This document shows, piece by piece, positions 17,883 through 27,549 of a DNA stretch of 64,000 nucleotides. Location of the stretch: the NCBI GenBank assembly GCA_036389715.1, contig DASVWH010000091.1, forward strand, positions 10,543 to 74,542. The letters are read 5' to 3'. The stretch is from DASVWH01 sp036389715. GTDB lineage: Bacteria > Acidobacteriota > Blastocatellia > Pyrinomonadales > Pyrinomonadaceae. The translations under genes were made by a program, and so were the position numbers. Every line of letters starts with the position of its first letter. Positions within the stretch are counted from its first letter, which is position 1. Under the pieces are notes generated by a model that made no database searches, was not told where the DNA came from, and saw only the letters and a list, made by a program, of their open reading frames with translations.

Positions 17883-20708
17883 ATGAGAATGGAACCGGCT
17901 GAAGTAAGCACGCGCGGCCGAACGGCTTTGCACAGAATCCTGCTGGGCGCTTTCATCCTTCTGGCCGCCTGCTCTCTACAGGCGCTCGCGCAGCAGACGG
18001 TGACGACCGCCACCATCAGCGGGCGCGTCGAAGACTCGAACGGCGCGGCGGTCGGCGGCGCAAAGCTAACGATTACGAGTCTCGAAACCAACTACCGGCA
18101 GATGACCGTGAGCGACGAAGAGGGCCGCTACAGGTTCTCTTACCTGCCGGTCGGCGCGTACCTGCTGAAGGCCGAGCAGGCGGGGTTTGCCACCCTCGAC
18201 AGGCAGTTGACCCTGACGCTCGGGCAGGCGCTGGAAGTACCTCTCAGGCTCTCGGTCGCGGCTCTTTCCGGGAGCGTCGAGATTACCGCCGACGTGCCGG
18301 TCATCGAAGCGGCGCGCACGCAGGTCTCCGAGACCGTCCTGCCGCGAGAGATAGACACGCTGCCCTTAAACGGTCGCAACTACCTGGACCTGGCGCTGCT
18401 CGTCCCTTCAGTCTCGCGCACCAACACGGGCAGCAACCAGCGCTTCGCAGAGACTTCGGCCGTCCCCGGAACAGGCATCTCCATCGCCGGACAACGCAAC
18501 CTCAATAACGGCTTCGTCGTTGACGGCATGTCGGCCAACGACGACGCGGCCGATCTCGCCGGGACGTTCTACAGCCAGGAGGTGATACGCGAATTCCAGG
18601 TAATCACTTCGGGCGGCATCAGCGAGTTCGGGCGCGCTTCGAGCGGCGTCGTCAACATCATCACGCAGTCCGGGACCAACGACTGGCGCGGGCGCCTCTA
18701 CGGCTTCTTTCGCAACCGTCGCCTGGACGCGAGGAATCCGCTGGCCAGCCGCAAAGACCCGCTGACGCAGGCGCAGTACGGCGCGAGCCTCGGCGGTCCG
18801 CTGCGGCGCGATAGGACGTTTCTCTTCGCCAATTTCGAGCAGACACGCCGTCACGACGCCGGTTTCATCACCATCAACCCTGCGAGCGCCGCTGTCATCA
18901 ACAGCAGGCTCGACCGGCTCGGCTACCCGGGGCAGCGCCTTCAGACGGGCGAATTCGCGGGCGGCTACGATGTCACCAACCTCTTTGCGCGGGTGGACCA
19001 CAGGTTGAGCCCTGCGAGCCTGTTCACGACGCGTTACAGCCTCTACCGAATTTCGAGCGCGAACGCGCGCAACGTCGGCGGTCTCAATGCCGCCGGTCGC
19101 GGAAGCGCCCTTGAGAACCGGGACCAGACCATCGCCTCCGGCATCGTCTCGACGCTCTCGTCGAAGACCATCAACGAGGCCCGGCTGCAATTGACGCGCA
19201 GCCGCCTGGACGCGCCCTTGAACGACCCTCTCGGCCCGGCCGTCAACATCAGCGGCGTCGCCGGTTTCGGGACGGCGACCTTCTCGCCGACGGCGCGCGC
19301 CATTGATCTCTTTGAGCTGGTTGATAATCTGACGACGCTCCGCGGCGCGCATGCCATCAAGGGCGGCGCGGATTTTCTGCTCAACCGCGTCGAGATAGCT
19401 TTCCCGGGCCCACTTCAGGGCGTCTACACCTTTTCGTCGCTGGCGGATTTCCAGGCCGGGCGCTACGTCACCTTTCAGCAGGCGTTCGGCGCGCCCGCTC
19501 AATTTCAGTCGAACCCGAACGTCGGCCTCTTCGTGCAGGACGAGTGGAAGCCGCGCCCGCAGCTGACCATCAACGTCGGCCTGCGCTACGACGCGCAGTT
19601 TCTCCCGCATCCCGTCAGGACGGACGCGAACAACCTTGCGCCGAGGCTCGGAATCGCCTACGCGCCGGGGAATCACAGGACGGTGGTGCGCGCCGGGTTC
19701 GGCATCTATTTCGACCGCATCCCGCTGCGCGCCACGTCCAACGCCTTGCAGCGCGACGGGACGAAATACATGATCGCGCTGCTCGCCTTCGGTCAAACGG
19801 GCGCGCCGCTCTTCCCCGCCGTGCTTGACCGTTATCCGGCGGGGCTTCCGGCGAGCATCACGACGATTGATCCGGGCATCAGGAACGGGTACAGCGAGCA
19901 GGCCAACCTGCAAATCGAGCGCGAGCTGCCCGGCCATACTTCCCTTTCGGCGGGCTATCAATACCTGCGCGGGCTGCACCTGCTGCTCTCGCGCAACATC
20001 AACGTGCCGACCGTCCCGGCCTCGGCGGGCATCTTCAACCAGGGTCGCCCGGATGCCCGCTTTGCCAACGTCAGCCGCTACGAGAGTTCCGGCGACTCCT
20101 CCTATCACGGGGTGACGGTCTCACTCAACCGGCACGTCTCGAAGTGGGCCAGCCTGCGCCTCTCCTACACGCTCTCGAAGGCGATGGACGATGCCGGAAA
20201 CTTCTTCTTCAGCACGCCGCAGGATAATTTCAACCTGCGGGACGAACGCGGCCTCTCCGATAACGACCAGCGTCACAGGCTGAGCATCAGCGGCTCGCTT
20301 GAAGCTCCGGGAAGGGCCCGCCGGGCATCTCTCCTGAGAGAAGCGCTCGCGGGCTTTCGCCTGAGCTATATCTTCACCTACGGCTCACGCCTGCCCTTCA
20401 ACATCCAGACGGGCACGGACCGCAACTTCGACACCAACGTCAACGACCGCCCCGCCGGGACGGCGCGCAACACCGGGCGCGGCTTCGCCAACGCCTCGCT
20501 GGACCTGCGCCTGAGCCGCACTTTTCGCCTCTCGGACCGCGTCGGGCTCGAAGCAATAGCCGAAGGCTTTAACGTCTTGAACCGGGCTAACCTGCAACTT
20601 CCGAACAATATCTTCGGAACGGGCCGGACGCCCCTGCCGAACTTCGGCCAGCCGAATGCCGCCGCCGACCCGAGGCAAATACAGCTCGGCCTGCGCCTCG
20701 GTTTTTGA
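17883..20708 (+). CDS. TonB-dependent receptor, Oar-like, with carboxypeptidase-regulatory-like domain
   Basis: A 941-residue outer-membrane protein. It has a signal peptide (ends near LQALAQQ, residue 38), then a carboxypeptidase-regulatory-like beta-sandwich (ATISGRVEDSNGAAVGGAKLTI to about residue 130), a plug domain with EIDTLPLNGRNYLDLALLVPSVSR, and a long beta-barrel ending in LGLRLGF with the terminal Phe used by the BAM machinery. This architecture is typical of Acidobacteriota Oar-like transporters. Transported substrate unknown; the Cys/His-rich protein upstream and the propeller lipoprotein 24 bp downstream make metal or metal-chelate uptake a possibility (inference). ATG at 17883 follows an AGAAGAG site. 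Confidence 0.93.
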   Translation: MRMEPAEVSTRGRTALHRILLGAFILLAACSLQALAQQTVTTATISGRVEDSNGAAVGGAKLTITSLETNYRQMTVSDEEGRYRFSYLPVGAYLLKAEQAGFATLDRQLTLTLGQALEVPLRLSVAALSGSVEITADVPVIEAARTQVSETVLPREIDTLPLNGRNYLDLALLVPSVSRTNTGSNQRFAETSAVPGTGISIAGQRNLNNGFVVDGMSANDDAADLAGTFYSQEVIREFQVITSGGISEFGRASSGVVNIITQSGTNDWRGRLYGFFRNRRLDARNPLASRKDPLTQAQYGASLGGPLRRDRTFLFANFEQTRRHDAGFITINPASAAVINSRLDRLGYPGQRLQTGEFAGGYDVTNLFARVDHRLSPASLFTTRYSLYRISSANARNVGGLNAAGRGSALENRDQTIASGIVSTLSSKTINEARLQLTRSRLDAPLNDPLGPAVNISGVAGFGTATFSPTARAIDLFELVDNLTTLRGAHAIKGGADFLLNRVEIAFPGPLQGVYTFSSLADFQAGRYVTFQQAFGAPAQFQSNPNVGLFVQDEWKPRPQLTINVGLRYDAQFLPHPVRTDANNLAPRLGIAYAPGNHRTVVRAGFGIYFDRIPLRATSNALQRDGTKYMIALLAFGQTGAPLFPAVLDRYPAGLPASITTIDPGIRNGYSEQANLQIERELPGHTSLSAGYQYLRGLHLLLSRNINVPTVPASAGIFNQGRPDARFANVSRYESSGDSSYHGVTVSLNRHVSKWASLRLSYTLSKAMDDAGNFFFSTPQDNFNLRDERGLSDNDQRHRLSISGSLEAPGRARRASLLREALAGFRLSYIFTYGSRLPFNIQTGTDRNFDTNVNDRPAGTARNTGRGFANASLDLRLSRTFRLSDRVGLEAIAEGFNVLNRANLQLPNNIFGTGRTPLPNFGQPNAAADPRQIQLGLRLGF

Positions 20709-20732
20709 AAGGAATAAGAGGAATAAGAGGTC

Positions 20733-22067
20733 ATGCTTAGCAGAAAACAGGTGCTCGCCGCGTTGGTCGTCATGCTCATGCTGCTCGTTGCGGGCTGCGC
20801 GCGGCAAGGGGATAAGGGGTCACGGAATAAGGAATCGGGAGGTGCTGCCGCGGCCTCCGCCCCGTTGGTCCGGGCAGAGCAGCCCGTGCGCGTCTCCGCC
20901 GAGCAGACGGACGCCGCCGAGCCTTCACTGGCCGCCGCTGGCGACGGCTCTCTCTACGTCGTCTGGGTCGAACACGGCGCGAACAAGACGGCCAATGTCA
21001 TGCTCGCGCGCCGCGACGCCGAGGGACAATCCGCGGGCGCGCCCGTCCGCGTCAATCCGCAGGCGGGCCAGGCAGTCGCCTGGCGCGGCGACCCGCCGAC
21101 CGTTGCCGTCGCGCCCGACCGGACGATTTATGTCGGCTGGACTGCGAGCGTCGCCGCGCCCGGCGGCCACGCCAACGACCTTTATCTCTCGGCCTCGCGC
21201 GACGGCGGGCAAACCTTTGCCGCGCCCGTTAAGGTCAACGACGACCGGCGGCCCAGCTCGCACGGAATGCACTCGCTGGCCGTCGGCGCGGACGGGCGCG
21301 TCTACATGGCATGGCTCGACGAGCGGAACGTCGCGCCGCCTGCGCCGCCGCCCGCCGGGCAGGCCGCGTTGGAGCACAAGATGGAGCGGATGGAGAGCAA
21401 TAGCGAGACCTTCACGGCTTTCTCGACCGACGGCGGCCGTACCTTCTCCCCCAACCAGCGCATCTCGACGGAGGTCTGTCCCTGCTGCAAGACTTCGCTG
21501 GCCGTCGACGCGGACGGGCGCGTCTACGTTAGCTGGCGGCAGGTGCTGCCCGGCGATTACAGGCACATCGCCGTCTCGACTTCGGGCGACGGCGGCCGGA
21601 CGTTCTCCGCGCCGGTCATCGTCAGCGACGACCGCTGGATGATCGCCGGGTGTCCCGTCTCCGGCCCGGCGCTGGCGGTCGGCGCGGACGGGCGGCTGCG
21701 CGTCCTCTGGTACACGGCGGGCAAGCGCGGGACGCCCGGACTCTACTGGGCGGAATCGAGCGACGGCGGCAAGACCTTCACGGAGAGCAGGCCCTTTGCC
21801 GGAGGTCCGGCCAACGGGACGCCGCGCGTTATCATGAACGGCTCGGGCCAGTTGGTGGCTGTCTGGGAAAACAATGACGGCGGGGCGGCGCGCGTGATGG
21901 CCGCGCGGCTCGGCGGCGAGGGAGCGCCCGGCTCGCAGCCGCCTCTTTCGGAGGGCGCGGAGCTTCCCTCGGCCGCCGCTGCGGGCGACCAGCTCTTCAT
22001 CGGATACATCACGAAAATCAAGAACCAGCGCAGCATCTGGCTCGTCCGCGCGCGGGTCGCAGCCTAG
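20733..22067 (+). CDS. Sialidase-like BNR propeller lipoprotein with CPCC motif
   Basis: A 444-residue predicted lipoprotein. The signal peptide ends in a lipobox LLVAGC (C22). At least four BNR or Asp-box repeats are visible (SRDGGQTF, STDGGRTF, SGDGGRTF, SSDGGKTF), typical of a six-bladed sialidase-like propeller, but sialidase catalytic residues are not evident. A cysteine motif EVCPCCKTSLAVDADG near residue 248 and a second Cys in MIAGCPVSGPAL near 305 could form disulfides or a metal site. It begins 24 bp after the TonB receptor, so co-transcription and a partner role at the cell surface are likely. Confidence 0.83.
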   Translation: MLSRKQVLAALVVMLMLLVAGCARQGDKGSRNKESGGAAAASAPLVRAEQPVRVSAEQTDAAEPSLAAAGDGSLYVVWVEHGANKTANVMLARRDAEGQSAGAPVRVNPQAGQAVAWRGDPPTVAVAPDRTIYVGWTASVAAPGGHANDLYLSASRDGGQTFAAPVKVNDDRRPSSHGMHSLAVGADGRVYMAWLDERNVAPPAPPPAGQAALEHKMERMESNSETFTAFSTDGGRTFSPNQRISTEVCPCCKTSLAVDADGRVYVSWRQVLPGDYRHIAVSTSGDGGRTFSAPVIVSDDRWMIAGCPVSGPALAVGADGRLRVLWYTAGKRGTPGLYWAESSDGGKTFTESRPFAGGPANGTPRVIMNGSGQLVAVWENNDGGAARVMAARLGGEGAPGSQPPLSEGAELPSAAAAGDQLFIGYITKIKNQRSIWLVRARVAA

Positions 22068-22150
22068 CTTTGATGGCGAACGAAGGGCAGACAGTATGCA
22101 AAGAATCCGCATGGTCTTCGTCCATCCGGGCAGAGCCCGTGCAACTCAGC

Positions 22151-22192
22151 ATCGAGTTTGACATTCATAAGATTGAGTTCGACATTCAAAGG
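22151..22192 (+). repeat. 21-bp tandem duplication in a leader region
   Basis: Bases 22151-22171 (starting ATCGAGTTTGACATTC) and 22172-22192 (starting ATTGAGTTCGACATTC) are a 21-bp direct duplication, upstream of the ribosome binding site of the next gene. It is translated only if a far upstream start is used. It resembles three 7-bp periods. Confidence 0.55.
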
Positions 22193-22237
22193 CTCAAGTT
22201 GTCTTCCCGGTTCCATCCCCTCGCAGAGGAGTTTCTC

Positions 22238-23563
22238 ATGCGCATCAAACTTTTCACGCTGGCCCTGGCCTTCATCGCCCTCGGCCTGAGCACGGCGGCT
22301 CCGGCTTACGCCAACGGGCGGCCGGAGCTGCTGGCGCGGCAGGCCGTCTCCGTCAACGCGGCTGAATCTGCCGCCGCCATCGCGGAGCTGCGCGCGCTCG
22401 GCCCGGCCGGGTTAGAGGCACTCCGGCAGGTTTTTGCCGAAGAGATCAGGCGTGCGGCGGCTGCGCCCGGCGGGGCTGTCCCGGCGGCCGACGCGAATTG
22501 GGAACGCATCGCGGCGGCGCTCGACGGCGTCAGCCGCCAGCGCAACAGCTATGCGTCCGGCCTCTACTGGTACACGGACTTTGAGCAGGCCGTGAAGGCC
22601 GCCAAAGCGAGCGGCAAGCCGATTCTCTCGCTGCGACTGCTCGGCCAGCTCGACGAAGAGTTCAGCTGCGCCAACAGCCGTTTCTTCCGCACGGTGCTCT
22701 ACGCCAACCGCGAAGTCTCCGCCTACCTGCGCGAGCATTTCATCCTGCACTGGAAATCGGTCCGGCCCGCGCCGCGCGTGACCGTTGATTTCGGCGACGG
22801 CCGCAAGCTCGAACGCACTGTCACCGGCAACAGCATCCATTACATCCTGGACCGGAACGGAAGCCCTGTTGACGCGCTGCCCGGACTCTACGGCCCGGCG
22901 GCCTTTCTGCGCGGGCTGGCCGGGGCCGAAGCGGTCGCCCGCCAACTCGCCGCAGATAATGCACAGCAGCGCTCGCAGATTCTGGACGAGTATCACAGGG
23001 CACGCATCAAGGCCATCTCCGCCGCCTGGATCGCGGACGTGGAGAAGACCGGCAGCCCGCTCCCGGAAGCGATTGCCGCCAGGACTTCCAAAGGTAAAAC
23101 CCCGAGCGCCGTCGAAGTTGCCGCGCTCGCGATGACCAAGTCCGTGACGGAGGCCAGCATCGTTCGCGGCATGACCTCGGACGCGACCGCCCTCGAAGCG
23201 GCGACCGACATGACCACCTGGAACAAGATCGCAGCGCTTCACGGCGCGGACGCAAGGCTCGACGAGAGCAGCCTCGCGCTCATCGCCCGGCAGAACGCGA
23301 ATCTGCGCGAGACGCCCGAATTGATGGCGCGGCTGCGGCAAAATCTTGAGAGCTACATCGCGCTCGACACGGTGCGTAACGAGTACATGCTGCGCACGAA
23401 GCTCCATGCCTGGCTGGCGGCGGGCGCGCAGAGGCTCGACGTGGAGAGATTGAACGAGAGGGTTTATGCGGAGCTTTTCCTGACGCCGCGTTCGGACCCG
23501 TGGCTCGGGCTCTATTCCCCGGACATCTACACGGCGCTCGATAACGGCGGAATCAGCAAATGA
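22238..23563 (+). CDS. Exported thioredoxin-like-fold hypothetical protein
   Basis: A 441-residue secreted protein with signal peptide MRIKLFTLALAFIALGLSTAAPAYA. The ATG at 22238 was chosen because GAGGAG lies 7 bp upstream and the signal peptide starts there. About residues 105-250 look like a thioredoxin-like region of the DUF255/Thioredoxin_7 kind: YWYTDFEQAVKAAKASGKPI, SCANSRFFRTVLYANREVSAYL, then HYILDRNGSPVDALPGLYGP. Only one Cys (SCANS) is present, so disulfide exchange by a CxxC pair is not possible. The C-terminal half is helical and unrecognised. It follows the TonB receptor and propeller genes on the same strand. Confidence 0.65.
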   Translation: MRIKLFTLALAFIALGLSTAAPAYANGRPELLARQAVSVNAAESAAAIAELRALGPAGLEALRQVFAEEIRRAAAAPGGAVPAADANWERIAAALDGVSRQRNSYASGLYWYTDFEQAVKAAKASGKPILSLRLLGQLDEEFSCANSRFFRTVLYANREVSAYLREHFILHWKSVRPAPRVTVDFGDGRKLERTVTGNSIHYILDRNGSPVDALPGLYGPAAFLRGLAGAEAVARQLAADNAQQRSQILDEYHRARIKAISAAWIADVEKTGSPLPEAIAARTSKGKTPSAVEVAALAMTKSVTEASIVRGMTSDATALEAATDMTTWNKIAALHGADARLDESSLALIARQNANLRETPELMARLRQNLESYIALDTVRNEYMLRTKLHAWLAAGAQRLDVERLNERVYAELFLTPRSDPWLGLYSPDIYTALDNGGISK

Positions 23564-23582
23564 CGGCGCTCAAATAAGGACG

Positions 23583-23629
23583 GCCGGACGATGAACACTC
23601 AAGAGACTCTCTCGCGTTCATCGTCCGGC
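23583..23629. terminator. Stem-loop between convergent genes
   Basis: A perfect 14-bp stem, GCCGGACGATGAAC with GTTCATCGTCCGGC, around a 19-nt loop. It sits between the ends of the exported protein gene (plus) and isocitrate dehydrogenase (minus), so it can serve both strands. Confidence 0.65.
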
Positions 23630-23649
23630 GTTTCGATGTCGTCGGGCGG

Positions 23650-24648
<999 letters not shown>

Positions 24649-24656
24649 AAGGTTAG

Positions 24657-24748
24657 GTCTGGAGTCTGACAGTCTGAAGTCCAGGGTCTGAATTGCCAGC
24701 GGCAGAGCGCTTTTTGACTCCCGGCTTCGGACTCAAAGACTTTGGGCT
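24657..24748. repeat. Heptad inverted-repeat element, GTCTGAA type
   Basis: Left arm 24657-24692 reads GTCTGGA, GTCTGAC, (A), GTCTGAA, GTCCAGG, GTCTGAA: five 7-bp units. The right arm (24716-24744), read on the minus strand, gives GTCTTTGA, GTCCGAA, GCCGGGA, GTC with the same period. It lies between divergent start regions, so it is not a terminator. Confidence 0.75.
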
Positions 24749-24792
24749 TTTTTTTAAGAACTTTGCATCATCATACCAGCAATTTCTGCGCA

Positions 24793-25956
24793 ATGGGAAA
24801 CGGGAAAGCATTGGCGGGAGCGGAGACGGCGGACGTGGTTGTCGTGGGCGGCGGCGTCATCGGCCTCTCGATTGCGCGCTCGCTGGCCGTCAAAGGCGCG
24901 GGGCGCGTCGCGCTCTTTGAGCGCGCACGGCCGGGCGCGGAAGCCTCTTTCGCCGCCGGTGGAATGCTCGCGCCGCAGGCCGAGGCCAATCGCGCCGACC
25001 CTTTTTTTGAGCTGGCCTGCGCGAGCCGCGACCTCTACCCGGAGTTCGCCCGCGCGCTTTGCGAAGAGACAGGCGTGGACATCGAGCTGGAAAGAACCGG
25101 GACGCTTTACCTGGCCTTCACCGAAAACGATGAAGAAGAGCTGGCTCGCCGCTCTCGCTGGCAGCGCCGCGCCGGGCTCCTTGTCGAGGAGTTGAGCGCG
25201 GAAGAAGCCAGGCGGTTAGAGCCCTGCATCTCGACGGAGGTGCGCAGCGCTCTGCGTTTTCCGCTCGACGTGCAGGTCGAGAACAGGCTGCTGGTGGCGG
25301 CGCTCACGGCCTCCATCGAAAGGCACGGCGTCCGGCTGCTGGCGGGAATAAATGTCGGCTCCGTCGTCGTCGAACGCGGTCAGGTAGAGGGCGTCGAGAC
25401 CTCCGGCGGCCGGTTCAGCGCGCCCGTCGTCATCGTCGCGGGCGGCGCATGGACTTCACAGGTCCGACTGGCGGGCGCACGAAGCGTCCAGCCTGTGCGG
25501 GTCGAGCCCGTGCGCGGGCAGATGCTCTGCTTTGAAGCCCGCCCGCGCCTGGCGCGTCACGTCATCTACAGCCCGCGCGGCTACATCGTGCCGCGCATGG
25601 ATGGACGGCTGCTCGCGGGCTCGACGACCGAGCGCGCCGGGTTCGACAAGAGCGTGACGGCCGAGGGCGTCGCCCTCATCAAGAGGCACGCGGCGGAGAT
25701 TGCGCCCGCGCTGCGCGCCTTACCGCTGGCGGATTCGTGGGCGGGCCTGCGTCCGCGCACCGCAGACGAGCTGCCCGTGCTCGGCGCGGCGGCCGACGTG
25801 CGCGGCCTCTATTACGCGACGGGCCATTATCGCAACGGAATCCTGCTGGCCCCTCTGACGGGCGAGCTGGTAGCGGAACAGGTCCTGACGGGCCGCTCCG
25901 CCCCGCTGATGGAGGCTTTCAGCCCGGACCGCTTCGACTTCGCCCGGACAATTTGA
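24793..25956 (+). CDS. FAD-dependent glycine oxidase-like protein (ThiO type)
   Basis: A 387-residue DAO-family flavoenzyme, most like glycine oxidase, which makes iminoglycine for the thiazole ring of thiamine. Seen: the FAD-binding VVVVGGGVIGLSIARSLA at residue 14, GAEASFAAGGMLAPQAEA near 54, APVVIVAGGAWT near 212, the GQMLCFEARP and IVPRMDGRLLAGSTTE strands, and the C-terminal RPRTADELPVLGAAADVRGLYYATGHYRNGILLAP, which is the ThiO signature. No other thiamine genes are near, so a general D-amino-acid or glycine oxidase role is possible. ATG 24793 places the Rossmann motif at the N-terminus. It is followed after 18 bp by a TlpA gene. Confidence 0.85.
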   Translation: MGNGKALAGAETADVVVVGGGVIGLSIARSLAVKGAGRVALFERARPGAEASFAAGGMLAPQAEANRADPFFELACASRDLYPEFARALCEETGVDIELERTGTLYLAFTENDEEELARRSRWQRRAGLLVEELSAEEARRLEPCISTEVRSALRFPLDVQVENRLLVAALTASIERHGVRLLAGINVGSVVVERGQVEGVETSGGRFSAPVVIVAGGAWTSQVRLAGARSVQPVRVEPVRGQMLCFEARPRLARHVIYSPRGYIVPRMDGRLLAGSTTERAGFDKSVTAEGVALIKRHAAEIAPALRALPLADSWAGLRPRTADELPVLGAAADVRGLYYATGHYRNGILLAPLTGELVAEQVLTGRSAPLMEAFSPDRFDFARTI

Positions 25957-25974
25957 TTGATAGGAAAGATTGGT

Positions 25975-27399
25975 ATGAAGAAGCTGCTCGTTTTGATGCT
26001 CTTGTGCTCGGCCTGTGCGCTCTGTGCGCCGCCCACGGCCCAGGCACAGGCGCGACGAATCAGGACTCCGCCGCCCGCTCCGGCTCAAGCTGCGACCGCC
26101 GAGGCACTCTACACAGAGGCCGCCGGTTACACCCAGAAGAAGCTCCAGGAGTTCGTCAGCAAGCAAGTGCCTTACAACCCGAAGCTGATGGAGGCGACCT
26201 TGCAGCAACAGCGTGAGCTGGCCGCGCGCCATGCCGCGCAGGTCGCCGCGCGCAAGAATCTGGCGGGCGCGGACTTCTATTTCCTGGGCCTGCTCTACAA
26301 TCTGTCGGGCAACTCCGAGCGCGCCGTCGAAGCGCTCAGGCAGTTTCTCAACGCGGACAAGGCGGCCGCGGGCGAGCGTCCGCAGTTGGCCCGCTACTTA
26401 GTCGCGCTGCGCAGCGCGCAGGGCAATAACACGGAAGCAGCCGAAGCCGCTCTCGCCGATTACCTGCACTCCGAGCCGCAGAAGACGAACGAGCGCATCA
26501 ATCTTGAGCACGCGCTGGCGCAAGCCTACCGCAAGAGCAACCAGCCGGAGCGCGCCCTGGCGCACGCGGAGGCGGCCTTCAAGGCGGCCAAGCTGATCGA
26601 GCGGACGCCGCAGAATCCGTCCGTCGCCGATAATGCGCTCTACGTTTCGAGCAACAGCCTGGTGGACATCTACCGTGAGTTAAAGAGACCGCAGGAGGCG
26701 ATGCTGGCCGTGCTCGAAGAGGTGCGCAAGCTCTCGCTTGAGCCGCTCTCCGCGCGCCTTTACACGGATATGACGACACAGCTCGCCACCCTTCTCGTTG
26801 ACGGCAAGCGCAAACCCGATGCCGTCAAGCTCGTCGCCGAAGCCATCTCCTACGTCAAGGCTAACTTTAAGGGCGCGGACGTGCAGCGTTTCGTGACCGC
26901 GGCGCTCGAACGCAAACAGCAGCAGTTGCGCGTGCAGGGCGAGGCCGCGCCCGAGCTGACGATAGACAAGTGGATTGAACAGACGCCCTTGAAAATCTCC
27001 GACCTCAAGGGCCGCGTCGTCCTGCTCGACTTCTGGGCCACCTGGTGCGGCCCGTGCCTGGCATCGTTCCCGCGCCTGCGCGAGTGGCACGAGAAGTATA
27101 AGGACAGGGGGCTGGTCATTCTCGGCGTGACGAGATACTACGGCCACGGCGAGGGACAACAATTGTCGGAGGCCCAGGAATTGAGCTTTCTCGAAAGGTT
27201 CAAGAAGCAATATCAGATTCCTTATGGCTTCGCCGTCGCCGATATGGACGACAATCATCACGCTTACGGCGTGACGGCCATCCCGACCGCCGTCCTGATA
27301 GACCGCACCGGCGTCATTCGTCTCCTCCTGACCGGAAGCAATGCCAGCAACGAGACGGAGATTTCCGCCACTATCGAGAAACTGCTCAACGAACAATGA
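25975..27399 (+). CDS. TPR-like plus TlpA-type thioredoxin, exported
   Basis: A 474-residue periplasmic protein. The signal peptide MKKLLVLMLLCSACALCAPPTAQAQ has an AGGAAAG ribosome site before ATG 25975. Residues about 100-300 are alpha-helical repeats of the TPR kind (FYFLGLLYNLSGNSERAVEAL, AQAYRKSNQPERALAHAEAAF). The C-terminal 150 residues form a TlpA/ResA domain with the redox-active W-C358-G-P-C361 and the cis-Pro loop VTAIPTAVLIDRTG. It likely reduces disulfides of extracytoplasmic substrates. The electron donor could be the CcdA-TlpA fusion encoded 800 bp downstream. Confidence 0.87.
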   Translation: MKKLLVLMLLCSACALCAPPTAQAQARRIRTPPPAPAQAATAEALYTEAAGYTQKKLQEFVSKQVPYNPKLMEATLQQQRELAARHAAQVAARKNLAGADFYFLGLLYNLSGNSERAVEALRQFLNADKAAAGERPQLARYLVALRSAQGNNTEAAEAALADYLHSEPQKTNERINLEHALAQAYRKSNQPERALAHAEAAFKAAKLIERTPQNPSVADNALYVSSNSLVDIYRELKRPQEAMLAVLEEVRKLSLEPLSARLYTDMTTQLATLLVDGKRKPDAVKLVAEAISYVKANFKGADVQRFVTAALERKQQQLRVQGEAAPELTIDKWIEQTPLKISDLKGRVVLLDFWATWCGPCLASFPRLREWHEKYKDRGLVILGVTRYYGHGEGQQLSEAQELSFLERFKKQYQIPYGFAVADMDDNHHAYGVTAIPTAVLIDRTGVIRLLLTGSNASNETEISATIEKLLNEQ

Positions 27400-27414
27400 A
27401 AAAGAGGTAAAGAA

Positions 27415-27534
27415 GTAATGAGTGATGGGTGATGAGTGATGAGTAAGGAAGAGTAAAGAACAGCTTTCAACTCATCACTCATCACTCATTACTCATCACT
27501 CATTACTCATCACTCATTACTCATCACTCATCAC
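27415..27534. repeat. Heptad inverted-repeat element, GTGATGA type
   Basis: Left arm 27415-27449: GTAATGA, GTGATGG, GTGATGA, GTGATGA, GTAAGGA. Right arm 27472-27534: nine exact units alternating TCATCAC and TCATTAC, the complement of the left arm. Spacer about 22 bp. It lies between two same-strand genes and has no coding potential of its own. Confidence 0.85.
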
Positions 27535-27549
27535 TTCATTTATTATTCT

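Noticed and set aside
18408..20108. 566-residue open frame antisense to the TonB receptor
   Set aside because: Composition is that of a reverse-frame artefact (Arg/Val/Ala/Glu); no signal or domain, and the sense strand is a clear receptor.
20925..22112. 395-residue open frame antisense to the propeller lipoprotein
   Set aside because: No domain; created by GC-rich codon bias of the sense gene.
27415..27534. CRISPR array
   Set aside because: Units are 7 bp, directly adjacent, arranged as an inverted pair; no unique spacers and no cas genes.
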